From Paenibacillus foliorum (GTDB lineage Bacteria; Bacillota; Bacilli; Paenibacillales; NBRC-103111), in NCBI RefSeq assembly GCF_013141765.1, contig NZ_WHOD01000100.1:1-64000 (forward strand): DNA of 64,000 bases, given 5' to 3'. The notes beneath the pieces were generated by a model, which ran no database searches, was not told where the DNA came from, and saw nothing but the letters and a program-made list of their open reading frames with translations. This document shows positions 10,093-24,500 of this stretch, one piece after another; position 1 is the first letter of the stretch, and each line of letters starts with the position of its first letter. The position numbers were made by a program, and so were the translations under genes.

Positions 10093-11328
10093 ATGCCTGA
10101 TGAAAAAAATCCCTTCGATAGAAGCTTTGATAGTTTGGAGGCGCTGGTCGATACCATTAGTGATGTGTTGCAATGCCCTATAACCATCGAGGATTCCAAT
10201 CACCGTCTAATTGCCTATAGCTCCCATGACCCCCATACCGATCAGGTGCGAGTTGCAACGATTGTAGGACGTCGTGTTCCCGAGAAAGTGATCAGCACTT
10301 TATGGAGAGATGGCGTTATTCAAAAAATAATGGAGAGTGACGAGCCTGTTCGTGTTTCTCCAATAAATGATATTGGACTTGGCCACCGTCTTGCTGTAGC
10401 GATTCGGAAAAACAACGACATTCTCGGTTACATATGGCTATTGGATGAGCAGAAGCAGCTTGACGACGATGCCATACAGCAGGTGAAAAAAGCCGCCCAA
10501 GCCGCAAAAACGAAGCTGCTGCAGCTTCAATTGAAAAAAAGAAAAGAAGAAAAGGGCTATCAGGACTTTTTCTGGCAGCTCCTAACCGGACATTTACAAA
10601 CAGACACAGTGATCAAGGAAAAGGCGGACAAGCTTGGTATGAACCTTCCTTCGTCCTTTCATGTCATCGTCTTGCAATTTGAATCTGAAATCAGTGAGGG
10701 TATGCAGCAGCAGATCGAATACATCCTAACAACAACGCAGCGACTTCGGATTGTATGCCATACGATCGACCATAATCAGTTGATTCTGCTTTCCACAACA
10801 CAGGTGAAGCAGCTAAAAAACGAAGATTATTCTATCGCTTTACAGCATATCATCGAGCAAATGAGACAACGCTTCGGTTTTTCTCCAGTCTATGGAGGTA
10901 TCGGATCTTTATATGAGAATTATGCTAGGGTTGAAAGAAGCTATCAAGAAGCGCTAGCGGTACTGCAAATCAAACAATGCTTTCCCGAAGAAACACGCAG
11001 TATCCATTATTATCCTGAAATGGGTTACTATCGTTTTTTACAGATGATTCTGGACGAGGCTCGCATCAATCCTATTGAGAATCAATGCCTCAAAAAGCTG
11101 AAGCAATATGACCGTGAGCATAACAGCGAGCTGCTGCATACCCTGGAGGTTTATTTGTCTCATGACAGCAATCTGAAAGCTGTGTCGGAGATCCTTCATA
11201 TCCATGCCAATACATTAAGCTACCGCTTGAAACGAATTTCGGAAATCGGCAGCATCGATTTAACTAATATGGATCAAAAGGTGACCGTCTACCTGGACTT
11301 AAAGACCGAGAAGCTTAGCGGTTTGTAA
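10093..11328 (+). CDS. adeR: PucR-type transcriptional activator, AdeR-like
   Basis: The open frame begins at 10045, but ATG 10093 is the better start: GAGGAG at 10077-10082 lies ten bases upstream, whereas 10045 has no ribosome site. This gives about 411 residues. The N-terminal half looks like a GAF/CdaR-type sensor (DVLQCPITIEDSNHRLIAYSS). The C-terminal end carries the PucR-type helix-turn-helix (DSNLKAVSEILHIHANTLSYRLKRISEI, with the typical HxNTLxYRLxRI core). In Bacillus subtilis, AdeR of this family activates the alanine dehydrogenase gene. Here the next gene is ald, 116 bases downstream on the same strand, with a palindrome between them. Assignment as AdeR rests on family and neighbour. 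Confidence 0.85.
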   Translation: MPDEKNPFDRSFDSLEALVDTISDVLQCPITIEDSNHRLIAYSSHDPHTDQVRVATIVGRRVPEKVISTLWRDGVIQKIMESDEPVRVSPINDIGLGHRLAVAIRKNNDILGYIWLLDEQKQLDDDAIQQVKKAAQAAKTKLLQLQLKKRKEEKGYQDFFWQLLTGHLQTDTVIKEKADKLGMNLPSSFHVIVLQFESEISEGMQQQIEYILTTTQRLRIVCHTIDHNQLILLSTTQVKQLKNEDYSIALQHIIEQMRQRFGFSPVYGGIGSLYENYARVERSYQEALAVLQIKQCFPEETRSIHYYPEMGYYRFLQMILDEARINPIENQCLKKLKQYDREHNSELLHTLEVYLSHDSNLKAVSEILHIHANTLSYRLKRISEIGSIDLTNMDQKVTVYLDLKTEKLSGL

Positions 11329-11332
11329 AGGT

Positions 11333-11350
11333 TTTGTGAAATTACACAAA
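11333..11350. promoter_or_regulatory. Candidate AdeR-type operator upstream of ald
   Basis: Inverted repeat TTTGTG-N6-CACAAA begins five bases after the adeR stop. Its centre (11341-11342) is about 75 bases ahead of a start point predicted from the -10-like TATACT at 11404-11409. The matching -35 position (ATGAAT) is poor, as expected for an activator-dependent promoter. Confidence 0.6.
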
Positions 11351-11444
11351 CAATAGGATCTTTTTTCTCGTATCCAGACAATGAATAAATGCATATTCAC
11401 CCTTATACTTGGCGTTAGAGCCCCAATATAAGGAGTGATTTCCC

Positions 11445-12578
11445 ATGATAATCGGAGTGCCAAAAGAAATAAAAAATAATGAAAACCGCGTGGCCATAAC
11501 CCCAGCAGGCGTTGCTGCTTTTGTTAAATCAGGCCATAATGTCTTCATCGAAAGCAATGCCGGAATGGGCAGCGGTTTTACGAATGCGGATTACATGGCT
11601 GCGGGCGCCGTTGTCCTGGATCAAGCGGCTGAAGTTTGGTCCACCGCAGAGATGGTGATGAAAGTAAAGGAGCCTCTAGCTTCCGAATATGCTTTCTTCC
11701 GTCAAGGTCTAATCTTGTTTACCTATTTGCATTTGGCGGCAGAACCAGAATTGGCCCGTGCACTTATGGAAAACTGTGTAACAGCCATAGCCTACGAAAC
11801 CGTGGAAGCCAATCGTACCTTGCCGCTTTTGATACCCATGAGCGAAGTAGCCGGTCGTATGTCTGCGCAAATCGGTGCGCAATTTCTCGAGAAATCCCAC
11901 GGTGGAAAAGGAATACTACTGGGAGGAGTACCGGGAGTGAAGCACGGGAAAGTAACGATTATAGGTGGGGGAGTTGTTGGAACGAATGCCGCCAAGATTG
12001 CGTTGGGGCTTGGTGCTGAGGTTACCGTTATTGACATGAGTGCGGAGCGACTTCGTTTATTGGACGAAATGTTCAATGCGCAAATCAATACGCTAATTTC
12101 TAATCCATTTAATATTGCCGAAGCGGTTGCTGAAGCTGATCTTGTGATCGGAGCCGTGCTGATTCCAGGTGCCAAAGCTCCAAAGCTGGTAACCGAGGAG
12201 ATGATTAAAACGATGCAGCCGGGTGCCGTTGTAGTCGATGTTGCGATTGATCAGGGTGGTATTATAGAAACGGTGGATCGAATTACAACTCACGATAGCC
12301 CTACTTATGAAAAATACGGTGTCGTTCATTACGCTGTTGCGAATATGCCTGGTGCGGTTCCAAGAACATCAACCTTTGCCTTAACGAACGCTACCGTTCC
12401 TTTTGCGCTGCAAATCGCGAATAAAGGCGTAAAACAAGCGGTTAAGGATAATAAATCGCTATATCTAGGGGTTAATGTTGCTGGCGGTTCCATCACCTAC
12501 GAAGCCGTGGCAAGAGAGCTTGACTATACTTATGTTCCAGTTGAGCTTGCATTGGAGAAAGAATTTTTGAGGGCTTAA
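11445..12578 (+). CDS. ald: L-alanine dehydrogenase
   Basis: 377 residues, the usual length. It catalyses NAD+-dependent oxidative deamination of L-alanine to pyruvate and ammonium, in the cytoplasm. The start MIIGVPKEIKNNENRVAITP is the family signature. The NAD-binding loop GGGVVGTNAA lies near residues 174-183, followed by an acidic strand end (VIDMS). The substrate-site region MVMKVKEP and LFTYLHLAAEP (conserved Lys and His) are present. ATG 11445 is preceded by AAGGAG. The racemase gene begins only five bases after the stop, so the two are co-transcribed: the racemase makes D-alanine accessible to the dehydrogenase, or supplies the cell wall. Confidence 0.97.
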   Translation: MIIGVPKEIKNNENRVAITPAGVAAFVKSGHNVFIESNAGMGSGFTNADYMAAGAVVLDQAAEVWSTAEMVMKVKEPLASEYAFFRQGLILFTYLHLAAEPELARALMENCVTAIAYETVEANRTLPLLIPMSEVAGRMSAQIGAQFLEKSHGGKGILLGGVPGVKHGKVTIIGGGVVGTNAAKIALGLGAEVTVIDMSAERLRLLDEMFNAQINTLISNPFNIAEAVAEADLVIGAVLIPGAKAPKLVTEEMIKTMQPGAVVVDVAIDQGGIIETVDRITTHDSPTYEKYGVVHYAVANMPGAVPRTSTFALTNATVPFALQIANKGVKQAVKDNKSLYLGVNVAGGSITYEAVARELDYTYVPVELALEKEFLRA

Positions 12579-15500
12579 TCAAAATGCACACAATAAGTCA
12601 TCGAGATACATGGGCGGAAATTTCTCTGGATGCTATTATACATAACGCAATAACGTTCAAATCGAGCCTCAGCGAAAATTGCCGGTTTATGGCCGTCGTC
12701 AAAGCAGACGGCTATGGACACGGTGCCATCGAGGTGGCGACAGCAGCGATCCATGCTGGGGCTGATTATTTGGGGATCGCTTTTTTGGACGAGGCCCTGC
12801 AGTTACGAAATGCTGGAATCGACAAACCCATTCTCGTTCTCGGATATACCCCGCCGCACTCTGTGGAAGCTGCGATCAAGCAAGACATTACGATAACCGT
12901 CTTCTCTGATGAGGTTTTAGAGGAGATCATAGCATGTACCGAACGTCTCGACCATCGCGCCCGAATTCATCTGAAGGTTGATACGGGTATGTCACGTGTG
13001 GGCGTGTCTACGATAGAAGAGGCATTCACGCTGGCCTTTAAGACAGTGTCCTCGCGTCTTGTCAGCTTGGAGGGGATGTTTACTCATTTCGCCGATGCCG
13101 ACAATGAAGACGATTCTTTTACACAGCAGCAGTTTCAATTGTTTAAGTCCTTTATCGAAGAATTGGAGAAAAGACATATTCACATTCCGATCAAGCACTG
13201 CTGCAATAGTGCAGCAGCCATGACTACACCAGCGATGCATTTGAATATGGTGCGAATCGGCATTAGCTTGTATGGTTTACTGCCTTTCAAGCAAATACGT
13301 AGTAACAACCATCCAATCTGCCAAGCTATGAGCTTTAAAACCAAAATATCGGCATTAAAAACCGTAGCTGCCAATTGTCCTGTCAGCTACGGATGTACGT
13401 TTAAGCCGATTAAGGATAGCAGGATTGCCACGATTCCCGTTGGCTATGCGGACGGGCTCTCACGACTTCTTTCGAACAAGGGGTATGTTCTTGTACATGG
13501 GCAACGGGTACCGATCATCGGCAAAATATGCATGGATCAAACGATGCTCGACGTGACCTCGCTTCCTCATATCCAAGTGGGCGATGAAGTTACTCTATTC
13601 GGGTGGTCTGAAGAGAGCTTGCTTTCGGTTGATGAAATTGCTGATTATATGAACACGATTAACTATGAGGTTGTTTGCTCGGTTGGCAAAAGGGTTCCAC
13701 GTGTTTATGTACGTAATGGGCAGATTATAAGCGCTCAAAATCATCTCATCATGCCTTGCCGTGAAACCCAGGTAGGTACACCAGTAAGCTAAGTTAGGAA
13801 GTCTTTGGATCCTTATTGCAGCAGATCCCATAGCTGCTTACCAATTAGAATGGTGGTCACGGTCACAAATAACGGTTTAATGTAGCGAGACCCATGGCGG
13901 ATAGCGAGCTTAGAGCCGACGAAGGCCCCTGCGATCATAGCGATGCCCATAGGCAGCCCATAACCAATGTGCACGGACTTTAATAGTAAGAAGGAGCATA
14001 AGCTCGCCAAGTTGCTGGCTAAATTCAATACCTTGGCATTCGCGGAGGCACCGACAAAGTCGAAGCCTAGCAGCAGGAACATAAACAGCAGAAACGAGCC
14101 AGTTCCCGGGCCGAAGAAACCGTCGTAAAATCCGATAATGAATGCTAAAGCCGCTACAGCTACCTTAAGATTAACCGTCATAGGACGCGGGGCAGCGTTT
14201 GCTCCCCAGTTCTTTTTTATTAATGTATAGACCAGCATCAACACAAGCATAATGACGACTAAAGGCTTCAAAAAGTCCGATGGCACCAAATGCACCGTAT
14301 ACGCTCCAAGAACAGCACCTATGAAGGATAGCGGAAATAATGCCAGCACCAGCTTGCCGTTAAGCTTGCCCGACGTAAAAAAGGACAGGCTGCTTGTTAT
14401 AGTTGAGAAAGTACTGCCTAACTTATTAGTTCCCAGCACCATGGCGGGAGGTAATCCGGTCATCATAAGGGCGGGAACGGAAATTAAACCGCCACCACCA
14501 ACGACAGAATCAATAAAAGCAGCTATGAATCCAGCTGCGAGTAAAAACCAAAGCATGTCCATTGACGGAAGTTCCATGATGTCTCTCCTTTTGACTTTAA
14601 AGACGGTAGTATTAAGAATCAAACCTAGTATATAAAATGCGGGTCGTTTCTACAACACCTATTCTAGAGGGGATAGAACGACTTGGAGAAGCTATCTGCT
14701 GCAGGACAATCAGCTAACTATCGATCATTATGCATTCCATCCTTTCATAAGAAGTGATAGAATGGAAAGGATTACATTTATGCTGGGAGAGGTGTGTGTA
14801 CTATGATTCGCAAGCTGGAGCATATTGGGGTAAAGGTAAAGGATATGGATGCTTCCGTCCGTTTCTATACGGAGGTTCTGGGTATGAAGCTAAGAAAGCG
14901 CGCAAAGCTGCAGGATGGTGTTGAGCTTGGCTTCTTGTCTTTTCCAGATTCGGATAACATCGAAATTGAACTGATCGGCCGTGGTCACGACGGGTTGCCT
15001 AACGAGTCAATCGTGCATCATATTGCTTTCACGGTAACGGATATCCAAGCGGAGATTGATCGTTTGAAAAGCTTTGGCGTGGAGCTTATGGACGAGACGC
15101 CGCGTACGATCCTGGATGGCGATCTGATCGCGTTCTTCTTCGGACCGGATGGCGAACGGTTAGAGTTTTTCCAACCAGCAGGCCAATAAGGCTAAGCAGG
15201 AAGAAGACTCATTGACAATAGCAACCCCATTAAAGCAATAGAGAATCTCCAAAACCACCTAGTAACTAGTGGCAAAAGGAGGTTCTTTTTTTAAAAAACG
15301 ATATGCACGTTTGCATATTATCGATAGATACGGAGGCAGCTATTATGGGACATACGGCAGTCATTGCCGGGGCAACAGGGCTAATAGGCGGGGAATTAAT
15401 TCGTTGCCTTTTGGAGGATCCATTCTATGACAGAGTTGTTGCACTAGTTAGAAAAGAGACAAGCTGGACCCATGAGAAATTGGTTCAGGTTGTTACGGAT

Positions 15501-18500
15501 TATGATGAGCTCGAAGCTGTAGTTAAGGATTATTTGCCCGGATCTTATGTGTTTTGCTGCTTGGGTACAACGATTAAGAAGGCTGGCTCTAAGGAACAAT
15601 TTCGTAAGGTTGATTATGAATATCCGATGCTGCTGGGTAAGCTGGCCTTTCAATATGGAGCAGTGGACTATCTCATCGTAACGGCAATGGGGGCCAATGC
15701 AGGTTCTGCTATTTTTTACAATCAAGTAAAAGGTGAGATTGAGGAGGGGCTGGGCAAATTACGATTGCCGTCGCTGCAAATTTTTCGACCTTCACTGCTG
15801 CTGGGAGACAGGCAAGAGGTTCGTTTGGGGGAGCGGTTCGGTGCGGCTGTTTCAAGGGTAATAACTCCTATAATGATTGGTGGATTACGAAAGTATAAAC
15901 CAATCAAGGCCGAAACCGTGGCTAAAGCTATGTTGAAATCATCGAAAAATAGCAATAAAGGAACTCGGATCTATGAGTCCAATCAGATAGAGGAGCTTGT
16001 GAAGTAAGCTTCACTATAGCGAAACTCAAAAGTTAATGCTTACGAAGTAAGTTTCGATAAAGTGAAACTCTCAGGAGGTAATCAAATGGCAAGGAAAATA
16101 GTGTCCGTACATACATTCAGCTCTGCTCATGAAGAACAAATCCGTCAGGTTGCTCCTGATTGGGAGTTTATTAATGGAAAAGGAAGCGAGCAATGGTTGG
16201 CCCATTTGGCCGATGCCGAAATTTTGGTCGGATGGAGCAGCGCTGTCGTCCCGCATTGCTTGCAGCCGGGAACCCGACTGCGCTGGGCACAGAACTGGGG
16301 AGCGGGAGTCGACAAAATACCACTGGAGGCGTTGGCAGAATCGGGAGTCATGCTGACCAATGCGAGTGGTGTTCACCCTAATCCTATCTCAGAGACGGTA
16401 TTGGCAATGATGCTAAGTCTAACCCGCCAAATTCATCGGGCTATTGGCAATCAACTCCAGAACAAATGGGCTTCGCTAGGCGAGCTTGGAGAAATGCATG
16501 GAAAAACAGTCGGCATCATCGGCGTTGGCGCTATCGGTACTGAGGTTGCCAAGCTTTGCAAGGCATTCGGCATGAAGGTGCTGGGGGTAAAAAGGACGTT
16601 GTCCGAATCCGAAAATGTGGACCGGATGGTTACGATGAACGGGCTCGACGAGGTGCTGCGCGAGAGCGATTATGTGGTTGTAACGCTGCCGCTCACGAAA
16701 GACACCAAGCATTCCATTGGCAGCCGCCAATTCGAGTTAATGAAACCAACTGCCTATTATATCAATATTGGCAGAGGAGGAACCACGGATGAGCATGCGC
16801 TAGTCGAAGCTCTGCGCAGCGGCGGAATTGCCGGCGCTGGCTTGGATGTGTTCGAAGTGGAGCCGCTGCCCGAAACCAGTCCTCTGTGGGAAATGAGCAA
16901 TGTCATTATGACTCCTCACAACTCCGGCTCGACTGTTTACTATAATGAGAGAGCTTTGGACATCTTTTTGCATAATTTACGTGACTATGTGGAAGGTAAA
17001 GAGCCGCAGCTGAATCGAGTGGACTTAAGGAATCAGTATTGAAGCATACGAGCGCATAGGGAAGTTATTAAAGCTAATGGAAAAAGCCGGGCGTCTATAG
17101 AGACTCCGGCTTTTCGTCGTTAAACTGGAATTGATTTTTGCAGATGATTGACAAAGCTGTCCATTAAAGTGGAGGGACTGCGATCCAGATTGTAGGTGTA
17201 ATAAACATAGCGTTTGTATTGATTATGAGGAATCTGTCGGCATTCCAGCTCTCCTCGCTCAACCTCCTTGTTTACCGCTAAACGAGAGATAAAAGAAATT
17301 CCCTCCCCCAGCATGACTACTTGTTTAATCGCCTCCAAGGAATCCAACTCCAATTGGCCGTTCAGCTCGATACGGTTGCTTTGCTCCCATTTCATAGTCA
17401 TTTGCCGAGTGCTCGACTCTGGACTGTGCAGAATAAACGGAATATTCAACAGCTGTTCAGGATTAAGCTGTGGGATGCTTGCCAATCTATGCTGAGGAGA
17501 GAAGATAAGAACCATTTCGTCCTCACAAAAGGTTTCTGCAAATAGAGGAGGAAATTGAAACGGCTCACAAGACAGGATACCCAGATCGATTTCGTGATTC
17601 AGCAGCAAGTCTTTGATTACCGGAGCAGGTTTTACAACTACGGTCAGGTTAATTCTTGGATGCAGCTTGGTGAAGCTGCTTATAATCCGAGGCAGGATAT
17701 AAGTTCCGGGTACATAGCTTGCCCCAATCTTCAGTGTTCCTCTGCCAAGCTGGTCGAATTCTTTCACGACCCGTTGGGCTTCATGCGCTAGCGAATTGAT
17801 TTTGATGGAGTAGTGATATAAGGCCCGTCCAGCTTCGGTTAAGTATATTTTGCCCGTGCGAGTTTCAAACAGTTTAACGCCAAGATCCTGCTCCAGACTT
17901 TTCATATGGAAGGTGACTGTAGGCTGTTTTAAGCCTAAAGCATCGGCTACGGCTGTGATTTTTTTATGCTGCTCCAGCAATTCAACAATTCGCAGCTTCA
18001 TTAGGTTCATCCTGCACGTCCTTTGTCAATTAAGTTGGTATGCCCCCAGTATAGATAAAATCTATGCAATTGAATAGATAGCATTGATTTATTTAACACA
18101 ACCTTTACGTGGCGATAATACTTCTCTGCATTTCAATTTGTAAACTAAAGTTAGTTATACAGATGGGAAGGTAATAGCATGGATGTTGTGATTCGAGGCG
18201 TACAAAAAACGTTTGATAAGCTGCAAGCTTTGCAGCCGACCGATTTGCGGATTAAACAAGGGCAGTTCACCACACTTTTGGGCCCGTCGGGCTGTGGTAA
18301 GACCACTTTACTGCGGATGATCGCCGGATTGGAAACACCGGACAGCGGTGAAATGTTTGTTGGCGACGAGTGTATTTTTTCCAGTATCCGAAGGATTGAC
18401 AAGCCTGCCAGCCGCAGAAATTTTGGAATGGTGTTCCAGGATTTCGCACTTTGGCCCCATATGACGGTATTTGAGAATATCGCCTTTGGGCTACGTGCTT

Positions 18501-21500
18501 CGGGACGAACCAAGCAGCTTAAAGAACAGGTGCAGGAGGCTATTAAAACGGTTCGTTTGCAAGGGTTGGAGGAGCGGTATCCACATCAATTGTCGGGTGG
18601 ACAGCAGCAGCGTGTTGCATTTGCCCGAGCCGTAATTACGAGGCCGCAGCTTGTTCTGTTCGACGAACCGCTCAGCGCGCTAGATGCGATGCTGCGGGAT
18701 GAAATGAGGCTGGAGCTAATCAATCTGGTGAGGGAAATAGGGCTAACTGCTCTGTATGTCACACACGATCAGATTGAAGCCATGTCTATGTCCGATGAAA
18801 TTGTTGTTTTGCAAAGCGGGCAGATTCTACAAAGCGGCAAGCCGGAGCACATTTACAACAAGCCACAGCATCCTTTTGTAGCCAGATTTATCGGTAAATC
18901 CAATTGGCTGGAGAAGGACAAGCGGATGTTTCGCCCAGAGCATATTCATTGGCATACGGATGGCCAGAGGGATGCTTTCAGCGGAACCATTCACAGCGTT
19001 AGCTACCTGGGTGACCGTTATGAAATGCAGCTTGATATGGGAGATATGGGAATGTGGACAGCTTACCACCAGATTCGAATGACAGCGGGGGAGCAGGTAA
19101 AGGTCTACTTATCCCAGGAACACATACATCAGCTTTAATAAAAAAGAGGAGGATTTTTCACATGAAAATGAGCAAAGGGTTAAAAAACGGAGCGTTACTG
19201 ATGTTAACGGCAATGGTAGGTTTTGGAATAACAGGCTGCGGTACAACCGAAAAGCCAGCCAATTCGAATGGGGCTGCGGCTCCTAAAGCCGTACCATCCA
19301 CACAGACTGCAAAGGAAACAAAGGTCGAAGAGAAGAAAGAAGAGAAGAAGCTTAGCGGCAAGCTGGTCGTATACAGTGCAGGACCTAAAGAGCTTGCTGA
19401 AGCTATTCAAAAAGGGTATGAAACAAAAACCGGAGTGAAGATTGAAATGTTCCAAGGAACAACCGGAAAAATCCTATCACGGATGGAAGCCGAGAAAGCA
19501 AATCCTGCCGTTGACGTAGTCGTGCTTGCTTCGCTGCCTTCTACCCAAGGCTTGAAGAAAAGCGGTTTGACATTGGAATACAAAGATGCCAAGAACGCGG
19601 ATAAATTGATTCCGGAATGGTCAGACAAGGAAGGGCACTTCTTTGGCTACAGTGCTTCTGCATTGGGAATAGGCTATAACACCAAGCTGGTTAAAACCCC
19701 TCCTAAGGAATGGGATGATCTGACTAAAGAGGAGTGGAAGGGTAAGGTTAATATTCCTGATCCTGCATTGTCCGGGTCTGCGCTTGATTTTGTTACCGGC
19801 TATTTGAGCACCAAGGGTGATCTAGGCTGGCAGCTGCTGGAGCAGTACAAAAAGAATGGCGTAGCGATGGCAGGTGCTAACCAAGAGGCTCTTGATCCCG
19901 TTATTACCGGATCCAAAAGCGTTATAGCGGCGGGAGTCGATTATCTGACTTACCAAGCCAAAGCTAAGGGAGAGCCGGTTGACATGCTCTATCCTGCTAG
20001 CGGAACTGTAATTAGCCCACGTCCTGCAGCTATTATCAAGACTAGCAAAAATGTGGATAATGCCAAAGCTTATATCGACTATCTGTTATCGGATGAAGCG
20101 CAAAAGATGGTAGCGGAAACTTACCTGCTGCCAGGCCGCAAAGACGTCAAAGCCAAGGATCGTCCGGGTGTGGATCAAATTCCTCAAATGAAAATTGACT
20201 GGGTATGGATGGATACGAACGGCGATGCAGTAACCAAAAAATTCACGCAGCTCTTTAAGTAGTGGGATCCATGCACAATATAAACCGTATTTCCTATCAA
20301 AAACTCGGGATAGCCCTTGCCTTGTTGATTCTGGCGATGCTGGTGGTCGTCCCTCTTTTTTTCATTTTTATGACGAGTGTATATTCCGGTCAAGAATTAG
20401 ATATGATGGCACCGCTGCGGGTTATTATGGAGAACGAGCTTAGTCAGGTGTTCTGGAACTCCATCTGGCTAGGAATTTGCGTTGTGGTGGGAACAACACT
20501 TCTAGCATTGCCGTTGGCATGGATTTTCGCTAGAACGGATTGGGCTAGGCATACCTGGCTGGATGTCGTGTTTATGATCCCTTTTATGACGCCGCCTTAC
20601 ATTGGGTCAATGGGTTGGATTTTGTTCATGCAAAAGAATGGGTACATAGAGCAGCTAATCCCTTCGTCCAGTATTGTAACGCCGGTTTTCTTCAGTATGT
20701 TCGGTATGGTTGCGATTATGAGCCTTCATCTGTTTCCTTTTTTATATTTGATTTTACGCAATGCGTTAGTACAAATAGGTGGTAGCAAAGAGGAAGCGGC
20801 AAGTGTACATGGAGGAAGCTTTCTGTATAGCTTCCGTCGGGTTGTTATGCCGCTGCTGCTGTCCAGCTATGCGATGGGAGCGCTGCTCGTCTTCGTCAAA
20901 ACGATTGCCGAGTTCGGTACGCCAGCGACCTTCGGCCGCAAAATCGGCTATTATGTCCTGACCTCGGAGATTCACAAATACATCTCAAGCTGGCCGATAG
21001 ATTTCGGTAAAGCAACTTCGATGGCCTCTATCTTATTGACGGCCTGTCTGATGATCTGGTATGTACAAACCTTGGTGAGCCAGCGGTACACTTATTCGCT
21101 AATTAGCGGTAAAGGCTCGCGCGGTAGGCTGTACCGTTTGCAAGTATGGCAGCGTTTGTTGGTATGGGTATTTGTGGCAGGCTTGCTGCTATTCTCGGTA
21201 GGAGTTCCTTATTTCTCAATCATTGCCGCATCATTATTGAAGCTCCGCGGTGTTGGCCTTGCTTGGAATAACTTGACTCTACAGTATTATGTGGATTTAT
21301 TAACGTGGGGCTCCAAGAGCATGCAGGCGTTAATGAACAGCTTGAGCCTTTCTTTAGTGGCGGCAACGATCTCGGTATTGCTAGGAACTTATTTTGCCTT
21401 GATGATCAGCCGTTCGAAGACTTGGCCCCAGCGTATAACCGACCTATTCAGCTTACTGCCGAATACGGTTCCGGGGATCGTTATCGTGGTGGGGTTAATC

Positions 21501-24500
21501 CTTTTGTGGAATTCGCCTTGGATGCCCATTCCGCTCTACAACACTTACGGGATGGTTGTTTTGACTTATGTCGTATTTTTCTTGCCCTACACCGTACAGT
21601 ATGTAAAATCGAATTTTGCCCAGCTGGATGAGTCGTTATTTCAGGCGGGTAGAGTATTCGGAGGCAGTGCAACCTACATTTTTCGAAAAATTTTGCTGCC
21701 GTTGATCATTCCGGGAATGCTGGCAGGCTGGATGATGACGTTTACGATTTCGGTACGTGAGCTGGTTGCTTCCTTGATGATATTACCTCCTTCGATGGAG
21801 ACCTCGGCAACCTATATCTTCTCACAATTTGAGCAGGGCAAAGTATCGCTTGGCATGGCGATGGCGGTTATATCGGTTGGCTTGACGACGCTGATGCTGC
21901 TTGGGATTAATAAGCTAAGCGCGAAAAGCAAGCTGTAGGAGTTGTCCGACGATTGATCCTCGTGAATATGTATTCAATTTGGTTTTTGGAGTAGCCTCTC
22001 TTTCCGGCAATAACCATATTGATGATATACAACGGGTTTGCTTTCGGCGGACAGAGACTCCTAGCATAGACAACAGGAATAAAGGTGGAGTGTGACATAA
22101 TGCAGGCAACTGTGTGGGGCGGAGCTGGTGAGCATGGCCGCTCCTGCTATCTGATTGAACACCAGGGAACCCGCGTATTATTGGATTGCGGAGTAAAGAA
22201 AGAAGGGGAGGGGGGATATCCGCTAATCGATCCGTTGCTTGTCGGCAAGCTAGATGCGGTATTCCTCTCCCATGCGCATGAAGATCATTCGATGGCGATC
22301 CCCATGCTGTACCAAATGGGCTATCAAGGACAGGTATGGACGACACGCGCGACCTCTCGGCAGCTTCCCGCGTATTTTGCCGCATGGAAGCAGTATGTGG
22401 CTTCACAGCAAGCGAAGCTGCCTTATGGGGAAGAGCATATCGAAGCGGTAGATTACGCTTATATCGATGAAGCTGCATCAGCCGGTGAATGGCTGGCGAT
22501 TACTCCGGCTCTCCGTATTTGCTGGGGGAGGAGCGGCCACTTGGCAGGATCGATTTGGCTGCTGCTGGATATCGAGGGCAGCGTTGTTTTCTTCTCCGGT
22601 GACTTCACGACGGAGTCAGGACTGCTGGCGGTCGATTGGCCGAAGCTGCCTCCGACGGATCGGCAGCAGCTAAGTAAGCCGGACGGTGAAGCTTGCCAGT
22701 CGACTGCGGATATGCCGGATGGAATTCAGCTGTCCATCGTAGATGCTGCTTATGGAATGGATGCGGAAGCCCAGACTGAGAAGCTGGATAAGCTTCAGCT
22801 TCTCATACAGGACGCTCTTTCGCGGGAGGAAATGGTGCTGCTGCCTGTTCCGGTTTATGGTCGGGGGCAGGAGCTGCTGTTATGGGCCAGGGAAGCATTC
22901 CCGAACACACAGCTTATTGTGGAGAAGGAAGTCGCACAAGCCTTCGAGCAGCTGCTGCAGGAGCCAGATTGGCTGCATAAGGAGGCTGGGGGGCGTATTG
23001 CGCGATTCTTGAAGGATACAAGGGTTGTAGTTGTGGAAACCAAGGAGCAGAGGGAGCGCGCTACCGCTGCTGCTTCAAGTTCTCTGGTGTTCACGAATGA
23101 TGGCATGATGCAATCGGCGAAAAGCCAGTGGTATTACGAGCTTCTTAGGCAGCGGGGAAGGGGCTGTGTCATTCTGACCGGCCACTTGGCCAAGGGCAGC
23201 TTCGCACAGCAACTGCTGCATGCATCACAAGCAAACCTGCTGGAGGCTGGCGAAAGTGCGAGTGCGAACGTAAACGCAAGCGTAAACGAAAGCATGAGCG
23301 CAAATGAGAGCATGAGCGTGAACGAAAGCACGAGCACGAACGAAAGCATGAGCGAGAGCGAAAGTACGAGCACGAACGAAGGCGCAGGCTCAAATGAGAG
23401 CACAAGCACAAACGCATACGGAAGCACGAGCACAAATGAAAGCACGAGTACAAATGAAAGCACAAGCCTAGGCGCATACGAAAGCACGAGTACAAATGAA
23501 AGCACAAGCGCAAACGAAAGCACGAGTACAAATGAAAGCACAAGTACAAATGAAAGCACAGGCGCAAACGAAAGCATGAGCACAAACGAAAGCACAAGCA
23601 CGAACACATATCAAATCGCAGGAACGGGCGCCCACGCCGTCCAAATTCATTTTCTTCGGTTTAAGGTGCACCAGGGCTTAGCCGATGTGAGGGCAATGCT
23701 GAACGTGGTACGTAGCAGCCAAACCCTATTAGTGCATGCTAGTAAACAGGCAACGGATGCCGTATGCACACAGCTCGAGAAAGACGGCTACAGCCGTTTA
23801 TATTCTTTGACTGCCGGGGACACCATTCAGGTATAGCGAAATTGGAACGGAACTGAAAGTTCCGTTATTCAATCTGAAACCTCGAATTTAAGGCGATAAC
23901 GGAAGTAGAAATGTCGTTATTTGAGGCGAAAGGGAGCATTATGCAGAAAAACCGAGAGATAACGGAACTCGCTGTTCCGTTATCTCTCGGTTTGTTATGC
24001 TTTCTTTGGTGATAGAGGAAAAATTACTTCCGCTAGTGTTCGTCACTTTCGTGGATGCAGCATGGCTATTTACAAGGACACCAGGTTTCCTCTCGGATCT
24101 AGCTTATAACATCGGTGCCAACGTATGGAATCGTACTTGCACATCGCACATCGCACATCGCACACAGCACATCGAGCATCACACATAAAGGACCGGTACG
24201 ATGGTCCCTTGATTGTTTGTCTCACCCGCCGAACGAGTCGCGGAACGCTTTAGCCAGCAGAGGCGGGTCAACGGACCACAATTCTGCGATCTCCGGACAC
24301 ACGTTTTCATCCCACCAGTCTGCAAGCAGCTTGCGGTTGCTGCCATTCTCTACAATCCACAGCAGATTAAGCGCTACCTTCTTGAAATAGAGCTCATCGG
24401 CTTTTTCGACCAGCTCGGGGGCGATCCACTTGTTGATTTTTTTGCGAGTACGGTAGAGCTCACGGCTGCAGGAACGCCTAATTTTACGTGCTGTAGGTAA